A DNA stretch of 24,753 nucleotides from a virus. Under the pieces are notes generated by a model. It saw only the letters and a list, made by a program, of their open reading frames with translations, made no database searches and was not told the DNA's origin. Position 1 is the first letter of the stretch. The number at the start of each line of letters is the position of its first letter. Positions 16,401-22,040 of the stretch are shown piece after piece. The stretch is from positions 1-24,753 of the IMG/VR virus record IMGVR_UViG_3300042545_000561. One strand, written 5' to 3'. The position numbers and the translations under genes were made by a program.

Positions 16401-18297
16401 TTACGGTATTGGTGGTAGATATGTGGCCTTAAGAAGCGGAAGCACAGTAGGTGCAACTTCAGAAGATGGAGTAGCATGGACTACTAGAGCCAGCTTGATG
16501 CCTAGCGCAGCAGCATGGTCAGCAATGACTGCAGGCCTGTTTGACGACAGTTCTTCTGTAGGCAAGGTCAGCAAATTTGTTGCCGTGGTTGGCACTAGTG
16601 CTAATACCACTGGAGCATACAGTGATGATGGTATTACTTGGTCAGCAACTAGCATGCAGACTTCTGCTACATGGGTTGATGTGGCTTTTGGTAAACAAAA
16701 ATTTGTAGCTGTTAGCAGTGATGTAACCACAGTACGAATCAGCAATGACGGTGAAAATTGGGATCAAACTGGTACATTAACTACCACTGGATTTACAGCT
16801 ATCGCTTACGGCAAAAACAGATTTGTTGCAATCAAGAGTGGTACCAACGTAACTAATTATGCTACATCGACCACAGTCACAGGCACTTGGACTGCAGGCA
16901 CATTGCCTTCTAGCTCAAACTGGAACAGCATCGCTTACGGTAACAACAGATTCGTTGCTATTTCAAGCACTAGCGGTACTATTGCTGCTTATAGTTTAGA
17001 CGGTATAACTTGGACAGCCAGCACATTACCAGCTACAGCAGTTTGGACTAAAGTCACTTACGGTCAGGGAGTATTCCTTGCAGTGAGCACAACTACAGCA
17101 GCAGCTACATCGCCAGATGGAGTGACATGGACAACCAGAACTACTTCTACGGCTGCTAGTGGTTTCTCAGCAATCACTTTTGGTAATAGAAATCGTTACG
17201 GCTTGTTTGTGGGAGTCGGTGGCAGCACAGGTGATGTAGCTACATATATCAGAACCGGCGCTACTGCTAGAGGTCGAGCCAAAGTGGCCGCTGACAAACT
17301 ATTCCAGGTCAATATCACAGAACCTGGATCAGGCTACGCTACTGTGCCTACAATCACATTTACCGATCCTAACAACACGTTTGAATCTCCTGTGACAGTA
17401 AGGAAAAACAGTGGTGTATTGGCTAATCCTAGTTTTGTAAACAGGGGCACACAGTTTGTCACAGGCAGCGGTGAAGTAGATACCGGTGATGGTTATTCAG
17501 ATCTGTTTCAACCTGGCACTTTTGTGGCCACTCGCAGACTTTTTGAACGTCCTACACCAGGTGCAAATGTGGTGTTCAGTCATTTACCTGACAGAACTTT
17601 CAAGTTAGTCAACGTGATTACATTCTTGGGCACTAACGACGGCGCCTACACAGCGTTTTTACAGATCAGCCCGCAACTAACCATATCAGAAGCGCCACCT
17701 GACGGCACAGATGTTACTACGCGACTGAAATACAGCCAAGTTCGACTTACAGGACATGACTTCTTAGACATAGGTACAGGCAGCTTCATCGATACTAATT
17801 ATCCAGGAATACCACTACAATCGGCAATTCCTGCAAATGAAACAGTAGAAAATGGTGGGGGTAGAGTGTTCTTTACAAGTACTGACCAAGACGGTAACTT
17901 CCGAGTTGGCGATTTGTTTGCCATTGAACAATCAACTGGTATTGCTACATTAAATGCAGATGCGTTTAATATTTCAGGACTGCAAGAACTTAACCTGGGC
18001 AACGTAACACTGGGAGGTGGGTCAGCTACAATCACTGAATTTTCAACAGACCCGTTCTTTACAGCAGATTCAGATAACATCGTACCCACACAACGAGCAA
18101 TCAAAGCATATATCGCCGGACAGATTGGCGGTGGTGGTGCCAGCTTGAATGTTAACTCCGTAACAGCAGGTAGTATTTTTATCAGCTCAAACGTGATAAC
18201 TACGGTAACAGCAGGACCAATCAAGATGAATGCAGTCTTTGAGTTCAGAGGCGGAGTCATAGGCATACCTATAGCATTCAATTACTTTTTAAGCTAA
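10462..18297 (+). CDS. Giant multidomain fibre or appendage protein, 2611 aa
   Basis: Same architecture as the 1868-aa protein but enlarged. Residues 12-443 hold seven CBM5/12-like W..W..Y..dvVkYGG..Y.C..HT repeats, with an inserted beta domain at about 317-396. VRGDLVYY at about 490 and FKTIRYACEQV at about 552 start the beta-helix. A helical L..NreFI..Ei...C.RDv..i.DA..YD module then recurs, with Cys at 612, 922, 1273 and 1487; the last copy is split by a second inserted beta domain (about 1403-1480). A third small beta domain with SNSHGLSVGDAI lies near 1043-1110. The beta-helix core at about 1525-1676 (SLDPGWGP, GQKIDGALHNGGN), an FRDDAVFEVR region at 1743, an Asp-box propeller (about 1987-2267; SEDGVAW, SDDGITW, SLDGITW, SPDGVTW) and the C-terminal TGHDFLDIGTG / STDQDGNFRVGDLFAIEQ / VPTQRAIKAYI domain complete it. 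A structural or host-binding role is inferred. Start supported by GGAG and by the MAEFK match to the paralogue. Confidence 0.85.
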   Translation: MAEFKLGRIRFVWKNTWTAATTYYIDDVVRYGARTYICAVGHTSSADFNTDLEYGPTKWNQMSDGQSWTGDWNVSTFYKLNDVVKYGGLLYICNDSHTSAATTSSGLEADQAKWTVYAEGFDWKTSWATSTRYKVNDLVKYGGYTYVCNLHHTSAATAASGLEADQAKWDTFNPGVEYKGTWTTAVRYKLNDVVKYGAGLWICAIQHTADAAFLTDSTAGRWTQFTEGTEFESIWDPATLYQPGDVVQYGGNQYIAKTVHTDAFVPSSVGSANWDLYTEGFKFQSAWAGGTSYEVGEVVSLGGYTYLAVQDSPSTTVTVTAVTAATDEFTIASTTGIVVGMAVRFTGTTFGNVFTSARYYVKTVAAGNITVSTTPGGTTFNITADAAGTMSATVSAEPPNTTYWSRLNAGISWQGLWSDDRDYLLGDAVRFGANAYICLLAHRSEGDDGSTVGAAGGGQANSRPDQDSTGTYWSLLSVGSETDILSVRGDLVYYGGSGPTRLPIGREGQVLTSNGIDPEWVTLGETDHTYFVATTGVDLPSPVHGRTWDKPFKTIRYACEQVERGPRNPDARYLLELNRVFIQREVTEFIQNQITNNIAPFTSAFVYDDFKCERDVGFTLDAVTYDLCHGGNIKSRGVANSLIGGLSEGETEAYPGLAIESDESVAAYNYMLTVIGNVLAQTSPTINYQTLNGDNSTATVAQYFNSDLTTEADALATVTASVTLITNAITARAAAVTAPEIAAAIASVPARYSPSNLIRISTGQYRETLPIIVPEQTCVIGDELRSTNAGPAGSLTNRSDAGYSVGALTRLQTVVDEIVRGANVTESSGNTEIQSVAFPYASTDEAADAAQLVRVMQHQIDFKISSTFMVSSADPTGYNSTFLSGFGDARTLLRENKEFIKEEITAFLTVNFPAVKYSRTKCKRDVAFIVDAMTYDLTYGGTWATLVAGTAYFDGDNSTQLQIDSSEITATVAAYARLKDIVQDIISNTGVFKSTGNTATQWTDLTNLSGGSAASVTVGALVDIITNIIQGDSTEATTPQITVTTISGTDTLTSNSHGLSVGDAIIPRETGNGLTNGVKYWVVGTVNTNTFQLAATYGGSVLATFTNGAGISIPVEVIDYPTATNAVTSTTALIAAAVTLDAAQETIVQNVVDDLNAVAWHTDFVVDETSLTSTDFRIYVGKHTLAHTYVSGGIVTKSNGTELAVSNFVYNNSTGYAVVTTATHGLAAGDIVNITSITVSCLSSGGTAFNAIFPSAYKTDGVTPKIRYLQTKCIRDTRLILEAVMFDFMFNSNFKTREAAYSYLRASAADVFVGNQKTITRDALTNAKTEALANVGGDATAQARIETLMTMVDDIVYGATNEGSRCATGNRMVDYAVLQLERNRDYIVAEIDAYIDSTYTTAVTAATAATDLFTCTSTAWMTRNAAIRFTGTVFGGVNTTTTYYVQNVVSSTTFKIATTRDSNTAFDIASDGSGSMTVSLFYSSTACLRDVNAYIDALKYDLKYPGNYKSRYAARYYANSVMGSLEEDMYYLRDATGVRDQTLQGLTGDLLAENEYGTSRVSAGAYASLDPGWGPEDYRTWIITRSPYVQGVTTLGTAAVGQKIDGALHNGGNDSIVSNDFTQVISDGIGAWITNNGRAELVSVFSYYAHIAYLAENGGRIRATNGNNSYGDFGSVAEGFDATETAGTGVVDNRLQFEAVIDRVITDGSALLQIEFQNAGIDYTEVSYTLTGGGSGQVVENDEFRDDAVFEVRMLDLVDDSTNAPEAEGNLGGFGYITNSNTAQGGTSTSVTIAATDGESSTAYIGMKIVLTGGAGVGQFGIINTYNSGTKVAGLLKESDGTAGFDHLVAGTAITSPDASTTYIIEPRVTFSAPGYASTAVTLPTSGTWTAAKYGETTSVYTTVTGTYAGSGTGATFTVIRNGWKYIPSIQGAGTGYTRLETITILGTSLGGTTTANDLVITITAVNSTTGAILEFDHSGYGIGGRYVALRSGSTVGATSEDGVAWTTRASLMPSAAAWSAMTAGLFDDSSSVGKVSKFVAVVGTSANTTGAYSDDGITWSATSMQTSATWVDVAFGKQKFVAVSSDVTTVRISNDGENWDQTGTLTTTGFTAIAYGKNRFVAIKSGTNVTNYATSTTVTGTWTAGTLPSSSNWNSIAYGNNRFVAISSTSGTIAAYSLDGITWTASTLPATAVWTKVTYGQGVFLAVSTTTAAATSPDGVTWTTRTTSTAASGFSAITFGNRNRYGLFVGVGGSTGDVATYIRTGATARGRAKVAADKLFQVNITEPGSGYATVPTITFTDPNNTFESPVTVRKNSGVLANPSFVNRGTQFVTGSGEVDTGDGYSDLFQPGTFVATRRLFERPTPGANVVFSHLPDRTFKLVNVITFLGTNDGAYTAFLQISPQLTISEAPPDGTDVTTRLKYSQVRLTGHDFLDIGTGSFIDTNYPGIPLQSAIPANETVENGGGRVFFTSTDQDGNFRVGDLFAIEQSTGIATLNADAFNISGLQELNLGNVTLGGGSATITEFSTDPFFTADSDNIVPTQRAIKAYIAGQIGGGGASLNVNSVTAGSIFISSNVITTVTAGPIKMNAVFEFRGGVIGIPIAFNYFLS
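10660..10990 (+). repeat. 165-base tandem repeat within the N-terminal binding modules
   Basis: Repeats two and three of the 2611-aa protein share GLEADQAKW preceded by HTSAAT..SG, with TGGAAGCAGA at 10781 and again at 10946, exactly 165 bases (55 codons) apart. The flanking Y K.NDvVKYGG codons also align at this spacing. The DNA-level similarity, with several third-position differences, points to a fairly recent internal duplication. The other modules are much more diverged. Confidence 0.7.
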
Positions 18298-18304
18298 ATA
18301 AATA
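18297..18304 (+). promoter_or_regulatory. Late-promoter-like box AATAAATA before the 18320 gene
   Basis: AATAAATA overlaps the stop codon of the 2611-aa gene and fits the relaxed late box NATAAATA. However, a transcript starting a few bases downstream would begin at or past the GGAG ribosome site at 18308-18311. This weakens the case. Confidence 0.28.
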
Positions 18305-18319
18305 CATGGAGAATACATT

Positions 18320-18640
18320 ATGGCAACAGGAAGATTAGGAATAGCAGATCTAGCAGCGGCAACGAATACTACGCTGTATACAGTACCCGCAAGCACATTT
18401 TCAGTAGTAACTGTCAATATAGTAAACAGAGGTGCTTCGGCAGCTACCGTTAGAGTAGCAGTATCGTCATCAGCCACACCAGCAGATTCGGAATATATTG
18501 AATTTGACACTAGTCTGTCAGCTAAAGGTGTGCTAGAGCGCACAGGTATTGTACTAGATGCCGGAAAACTATTAGTTGTTCGCTCAAGTGCTATAGGTGT
18601 AAATGCTGTAGTCTACGGTATTGAAACTGCAACAGCTTAA
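18320..18640 (+). CDS. Small beta-rich virion protein, paralogue C
   Basis: A 106-residue protein, MATGRLGIADLAAATNTTLY onward, with strands FSVVTVNIVNRG, TVRVAVSSS, YIEFDTSL and LLVVRSSAIGVNAVVYGIET. The N-terminal 'tTLYTVPA..fsvVtVnIvNrG....tVrVaVs' pattern and the closing hydrophobic strand are typical of small structural proteins beside phage fibre genes. The same layout is seen at 840 and 4096 in this window. GGAG at 18308-18311 supports the start. It lies between the second giant gene and the S74 fibre. It is probably a virion decoration or adaptor protein with a beta-sandwich fold; its partner cannot be read from sequence. An antisense frame across 18289-18543 was rejected as a shadow. 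Confidence 0.7.
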   Translation: MATGRLGIADLAAATNTTLYTVPASTFSVVTVNIVNRGASAATVRVAVSSSATPADSEYIEFDTSLSAKGVLERTGIVLDAGKLLVVRSSAIGVNAVVYGIETATA

Positions 18641-18655
18641 TAAAAGGATAAGATC

Positions 18656-19531
18656 ATGGCAAGAAGAATCAATAGCGGACTTGTGGGTAGCCCTGCACTA
18701 GTAGGATCTATTCAAATTTCGCCCGAACAAGCCTTGACCACCGCGGCGGATCAGAATATCACTCTTAGTCCGGGCGGAACTGGACAAGTTGTTGCTACCG
18801 CAAACATTCAGTTAAATGCACAAAATGATTTGCGATTCGCAGATAGTGATTCGTCAAATTACGTTGGATTTCAAGCCCCTGCAACAATATCAGCTAATTT
18901 AGTATGGACACTGCCTGCCGCTGACGGCACAGCCAATCAACTTCTTTCAACCAACGGCTCTGGAACATTAAGTTTTGCATCGGCTGGTATTTCACTCAGT
19001 GATCAAACAACATCGGCAACCCTACACTATCCTTTGCTCACCTCAGCTACATCGGGCAATATAACTGCCGTGAATGTGTCGTCTACCAAAATGACATATC
19101 AACCAAGCACTGGTAAGTTGAATTTATTAGGTGCTCAGACCAGCAGCAGCAACTCTACCGGAACACTAACAGTCACTGGCGGCGTTGGCGTAACTGGTGC
19201 CATGTATGTAGGCGGAGAAATTGTTGCATATGCAGCTTCGGATATTAAACTGAAAGAGAATATTTCAAAGATTGATAATAGCCTAGAAAAATTACTAAAA
19301 ATATCAGGCTATCAGTATCACTGGAATAAAATTGCGCAAGAAATGTATCCAGAACGTACCATGCTGGACGTAGGAGTTCTTGCTCAAGAAGTAAAAGAAA
19401 TAATACCATCAGCTGTGGTTGAAAGAGAAGATGGATATCTTGCTGTAAAGTATGAAAAATTAATTCCTTTGCTGATAGAAGCTGTCAAGGCTCTAAAAGC
19501 AGAAATTGAAGATATGAAAAGAGAGAATTAA
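18656..19531 (+). CDS. Tail fibre with C-terminal S74 intramolecular chaperone
   Basis: A 291-residue protein. The N-terminal part (about 20-180) is a beta-rich fibre segment with phage-fibre phrases: NITLSPGGTGQVV, ANLVWTLPAADGTANQLLST, TGTLTVTGGVGVTGAMYVGG. From about 195 there is a classical S74 (endosialidase-type) chaperone domain: SDIKLKENI, then LLKISGYQYHW, VGVLAQEVKEIIPSAV, YLAVKYEKLIPLLIEA and a C-terminal helix KALKAEIEDMKREN likely to form a trimeric coiled coil. In this family the Ser of the S-D-x-x-x-K motif and the Lys five residues on form the self-cleavage dyad; here they are Ser195 and Lys200, both present. The chaperone trimerises the fibre and is then expected to release itself, leaving a short mature protein of about 194 residues. 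AAGGA precedes the ATG. Confidence 0.88.
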   Translation: MARRINSGLVGSPALVGSIQISPEQALTTAADQNITLSPGGTGQVVATANIQLNAQNDLRFADSDSSNYVGFQAPATISANLVWTLPAADGTANQLLSTNGSGTLSFASAGISLSDQTTSATLHYPLLTSATSGNITAVNVSSTKMTYQPSTGKLNLLGAQTSSSNSTGTLTVTGGVGVTGAMYVGGEIVAYAASDIKLKENISKIDNSLEKLLKISGYQYHWNKIAQEMYPERTMLDVGVLAQEVKEIIPSAVVEREDGYLAVKYEKLIPLLIEAVKALKAEIEDMKREN

Positions 19532-19533
19532 AA

Positions 19534-20361
19534 ATGCCAGTACAATTATCAAATTGCGGTATAATTTTTTCCAACGGTCAGCACAAGTGCAGGATCGAAG
19601 AACAAAGAGAACAGTATATCTGGAATCTCAACAATTGGAGCCCACAAAATGGTGGCCAGTGTTGTGCGTGGACAGTACCCACAGGGACTACTACAATCAA
19701 GTTTGAAATACTGTCAGGTGGCGGCCCAGGTGGCTCGTCAGGTGGTGACTATGATCACGGCATCGGTGGCCAAGGCGGCAATTACGGCGTAAGAACATTG
19801 CAAAAATCAGTGAATGGATTTACAGATGGCTCTGTATATACTGTATGCGCTGCTGGCTCATCGGATTGTAGCTGCTGCTGTTCATGTAATCAAAATTGTC
19901 GACATGGATGCACCAGCTTTGTCAATGGCACTGGTCTCAGCAATTTCTGTGCCATCGGCGGCATGGGTGGCTTTACTATGTGGGATATGACCTCCAGCTG
20001 CTATAACTGCCACATTGGTAATGTTCAGTGTAACGTGGGTAACTACAATGCCGGTTGGGGCAATAATGCTTGTGATACACCAGTATACGGGTCTGATATG
20101 TGTTTTAGAGGCACAGCTGGATCATACAATTCTTCATATGACTGTTGTGCAGATAACTTTTCTGTTGCAGGCTCACCTTCCGGACCAATTAGCACAAATC
20201 ATGGAGTTGGCGGCAAACATCGCTGCGTGGGCAATTTGGCCTGTTGTTCAGCACACGCAACCTGGCCAGGTGGTGGCGGCGCAGGCCACGCAACCGACTC
20301 ATCGAGTGCCTGCTGGGGCAGCTTTGGCGCCGGTGGTCTTGTTAGAATAACATATAGTTAA
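19534..20361 (+). CDS. Glycine- and cysteine-rich putative adhesin, copy 1
   Basis: A 275-residue protein with 24 cysteines and abundant Gly, and no signal peptide. Residues about 48-110 (TIKFEILSGGGPGG, DYDHGIGGQGGNYG, DGSVYTVCAAGSS) and the end (WPGGGGAGHATDSS, FGAGGLVRITYS) match the glycine-rich domain style of phage tail-tip and adhesin proteins, which can form polyglycine helices. In between lies a dense Cys/His block: CSCCCSCNQNCRHGC at about 111-125, then CYNCHIGNVQC, DCCAD, HRC and ACCSAH. Disulfides are unlikely in a cytoplasm-assembled virion unless they form after lysis, so metal binding or late oxidation is inferred. It follows the S74 fibre by two bases and is duplicated directly downstream. 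The overall combination is not a family I can name. Confidence 0.78.
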   Translation: MPVQLSNCGIIFSNGQHKCRIEEQREQYIWNLNNWSPQNGGQCCAWTVPTGTTTIKFEILSGGGPGGSSGGDYDHGIGGQGGNYGVRTLQKSVNGFTDGSVYTVCAAGSSDCSCCCSCNQNCRHGCTSFVNGTGLSNFCAIGGMGGFTMWDMTSSCYNCHIGNVQCNVGNYNAGWGNNACDTPVYGSDMCFRGTAGSYNSSYDCCADNFSVAGSPSGPISTNHGVGGKHRCVGNLACCSAHATWPGGGGAGHATDSSSACWGSFGAGGLVRITYS

Positions 20362-20371
20362 GGAGAAATAA

Positions 20372-21199
20372 ATGCCAACGTGTTTATCAAGTGCAGGAAT
20401 AATTTACGCTAACGCTCAACATCAATGTAAAATTGCAGAACAGTATGAAATCTATGTTTGGAATACCAACAACTGGACACCACTAAATGGTGGTCGCTGT
20501 TGTGCTTTTGTAGTACCTAATGGAACCACGTCGATCAAGTTTGAAATACTGTCAGGTGGCGGCCCAGGTGGCTCATCAGGTGGTGACCATGATCACGGAG
20601 TTGGTGGCCAAGGCGGCAATTACGGCGTAAGAACCCTGCAAAAATCAGTAAATGGATTTGCAGATGGCGCAACATATACTGTATGTGCCGCTGGCTCATC
20701 GGAATGTAGCTGCTGCTGTTCATGTAATCAAAATTGTCGACATGGATGCACCAGTTTTGTCAATGGCACTGGTCTCAGCAATTTCTGTGCCATCGGCGGC
20801 ATGGGCGGGTCAACTTCTTGGGACATGATCTCAAACTGCTATAACTGCCACATTGGAAATACTCAATGCGATCTAGGCAACTACAATGCCGGTTGGGTCA
20901 ATCACGCCTGTAATACGCCAGTATACGGGTCCGACATGTGTTTTAGAGGCACAACTGGATCATACAATCACCAATACAACTGTTGTGCTGATGCGTTCGC
21001 AGTAGCAGGAGGCCCAAGCGGCCCGTGGGCTGCACCTCATGGAATTGGCGGCAAACATCGCTGCGTGGGCAATTTGGCCTGCTGTTCAGCACACGCAGCT
21101 TTCCCAGGCGGTGGCGGCTCAGGCCACGCAATCGACTCATCGAGTGCCTGCTGGGGCAGTTTTGGCGCTGGCGGCCTTGTTAGAATAACGTACAGTTAA
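20372..21199 (+). CDS. Glycine- and cysteine-rich putative adhesin, copy 2
   Basis: A 275-residue paralogue of the preceding gene with the same length and 24 cysteines. Twenty-three are at the same positions; only the first differs (Cys4 here, Cys8 in copy 1). The Gly-rich blocks (FEILSGGGPGGSSGGD, GVGGQGGNYG) and the Cys block CSCCCSCNQNCRHGC are retained unchanged. Differences cluster in exposed-looking segments: the N-terminal 45 residues, the STSWDMISN region, and AVAGGPSGPWAAPHG. This is the pattern expected if a conserved scaffold carries variable surface loops. AAGGAG lies nine bases before the ATG. Copy 2 has a few more His residues (HDHG, HQYN, VNHAC) than copy 1. Function is inferred as in copy 1; the pair may form hetero-oligomers or alternative tips. 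Confidence 0.78.
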   Translation: MPTCLSSAGIIYANAQHQCKIAEQYEIYVWNTNNWTPLNGGRCCAFVVPNGTTSIKFEILSGGGPGGSSGGDHDHGVGGQGGNYGVRTLQKSVNGFADGATYTVCAAGSSECSCCCSCNQNCRHGCTSFVNGTGLSNFCAIGGMGGSTSWDMISNCYNCHIGNTQCDLGNYNAGWVNHACNTPVYGSDMCFRGTTGSYNHQYNCCADAFAVAGGPSGPWAAPHGIGGKHRCVGNLACCSAHAAFPGGGGSGHAIDSSSACWGSFGAGGLVRITYS

Positions 21200-21209
21200 G
21201 GAGAAATAA

Positions 21210-21926
21210 ATGGCAAAGATAACCAAAATGCTAACATACAGTATACCAGATCACTTATTTTCGTTGGAAAATACGTTGGGTAAAACCAGTACACAGTTAT
21301 ACGAAGGCCCAGAAGAAATAGTCATGTGGCTTGATAAAGAAACTGGCTATTTAATGCAGGCGTTTGCACCAGAAGACGAACCTGATCGTCCGCTTCCATT
21401 AGATCTCAAAAGAGAAATATTAAAAGCAGACACCGACATAAACTGCTGCAAAATTGGATTGATCTACGGCGGATTAGAAGACCCAAAGATCTACGAAGTT
21501 TCGGTTGGTCCAGTCGATCAACCAAACGCCACAGTTGTAGATCCTTCAGATATTAGAATAGTTTATGATAAACAATCTGTAACTGACGATTACACAGCAC
21601 CGCTTAAATTCTTTGAGAACAAAAGAATTAGAGATGATGCGTTTATTAGACGTGAGAGAGATACAAGACTAGCTGCAAGTGATGGCAAAATTGCTCCAGA
21701 TATGCCAGAAGCTCTAAAACAACAATGGCTGGATTATAGACAAAAACTTAGAGACCTTCCTGCAGATTGGGCAGATGTTCCTAAATATCTTGTAAGATTT
21801 CCGCGTAGTCCTGAAGACGGACCCAACATGGAATTTGAAAATGAGCATGTTAAGGTTATTAGAATCGCAGACAGAGATGCCTCCGATGCCGATGCTTTAC
21901 AAAATCTACCCCCAGGCGTTTACTAA
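21210..21926 (+). CDS. Putative tail-fibre assembly chaperone
   Basis: A 238-residue, charged, soluble-looking protein with no membrane segment. The most telling part is residues 169-187, LKQQWLDYRQKLRDLPADW, followed by VPKYLVRFPRSPED. The W..YRq.LrdlP...W...P..P pattern is the hallmark of phage tail-fibre assembly / tail assembly chaperone families that sit directly after the fibre genes they serve. The N-terminal half (YSIPDHLFSLENTLGK, EEIVMWLDKETGYLMQAFAP) has no motif I can assign. The GGAG ribosome site is shared with the duplicated junction. It is the last gene before a strong hairpin, which fits the end of the fibre operon. It is likely to help the Cys/Gly-rich tips or the S74 fibre fold or attach; the client is not determined. 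Confidence 0.65.
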   Translation: MAKITKMLTYSIPDHLFSLENTLGKTSTQLYEGPEEIVMWLDKETGYLMQAFAPEDEPDRPLPLDLKREILKADTDINCCKIGLIYGGLEDPKIYEVSVGPVDQPNATVVDPSDIRIVYDKQSVTDDYTAPLKFFENKRIRDDAFIRRERDTRLAASDGKIAPDMPEALKQQWLDYRQKLRDLPADWADVPKYLVRFPRSPEDGPNMEFENEHVKVIRIADRDASDADALQNLPPGVY

Positions 21927-21934
21927 TTTCCAAT

Positions 21935-21962
21935 AGTATTGTGCTGGTAACAGCACAATACT
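21935..21962 (+). terminator. Perfect 12-bp hairpin with GTAA loop after the fibre cluster
   Basis: AGTATTGTGCTG (21935-21946) and CAGCACAATACT (21951-21962) are exact reverse complements around a GTAA (GNRA-type) loop. The hairpin starts eight bases after the chaperone stop. No U-run follows (next bases are CAACGCTCGC), so it is not a standard intrinsic terminator. It may act as a weak terminator or as a 3'-end protecting structure. Its place at the boundary of the structural and enzyme genes supports a transcript end. Confidence 0.6.
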
Positions 21963-22002
21963 CAACGCTCGCTCACATTATTCTTAGAGGCCTAGCCCTC
22001 AA

Positions 22003-22010
22003 AATAAATA
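22003..22010 (+). promoter_or_regulatory. Late-promoter-like box AATAAATA before the glycosyltransferase
   Basis: AATAAATA fits the relaxed late box (N)ATAAATA and lies 30 bases before the 22041 start, downstream of the hairpin. A start near 22016-22018 would keep the AAAGG ribosome site (22025-22029) in the transcript. It would serve the two enzyme genes as a separate unit. Confidence 0.5.
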
Positions 22011-22038
22011 TCGTACTAGATAGCAAAGGTTACGATAT
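22008..22038 (+). promoter_or_regulatory. 8-bp inverted repeat spanning promoter box and start region
   Basis: ATATCGTA (22008-22015) and TACGATAT (22031-22038) are exact reverse complements separated by 15 bases holding the AAAGG site; the right arm ends two bases before the ATG. It could be a protein-binding operator overlapping the promoter, or a hairpin formed only in read-through RNA. An 8-bp match can also occur by chance. Confidence 0.35.
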
Positions 22039-22040
22039 CA

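Larger units (their letters stand above)
19534..21209 (+). repeat. Tandem gene duplication, unit 838 bases
   Basis: The two Cys-rich genes are the same length and lie exactly 838 bases apart start to start. Bases 19861-19967 and 20699-20805 differ at only two positions. The unit includes the downstream junction: TTAAGGAGAAATAAATG follows both copies, so the ribosome site of the next gene was copied too. Similarity is patchy: N-terminal codons (first about 50) and codons about 150-215 are clearly more diverged than the core. Confidence 0.9.

Noticed and set aside
16401-16745. Antisense frame inside the 2611-aa gene
   Set aside because: Same reasons: it is opposite the propeller repeats and its composition is explained by reverse complement of Ser/Thr/Gly codons.
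17799-18281. 160-codon antisense frame
   Set aside because: It lies fully opposite the conserved C-terminal fibre domain, is Pro/Ala/Leu-rich from reverse-complemented Gly/Thr codons, and has no clear ribosome site.
20015-20350. Alternate-frame 111-codon reading in the first Cys-rich gene
   Set aside because: It arises from the repetitive GGC/GCA-rich coding sequence; there is no start signal and the main frame is conserved in the paralogue.
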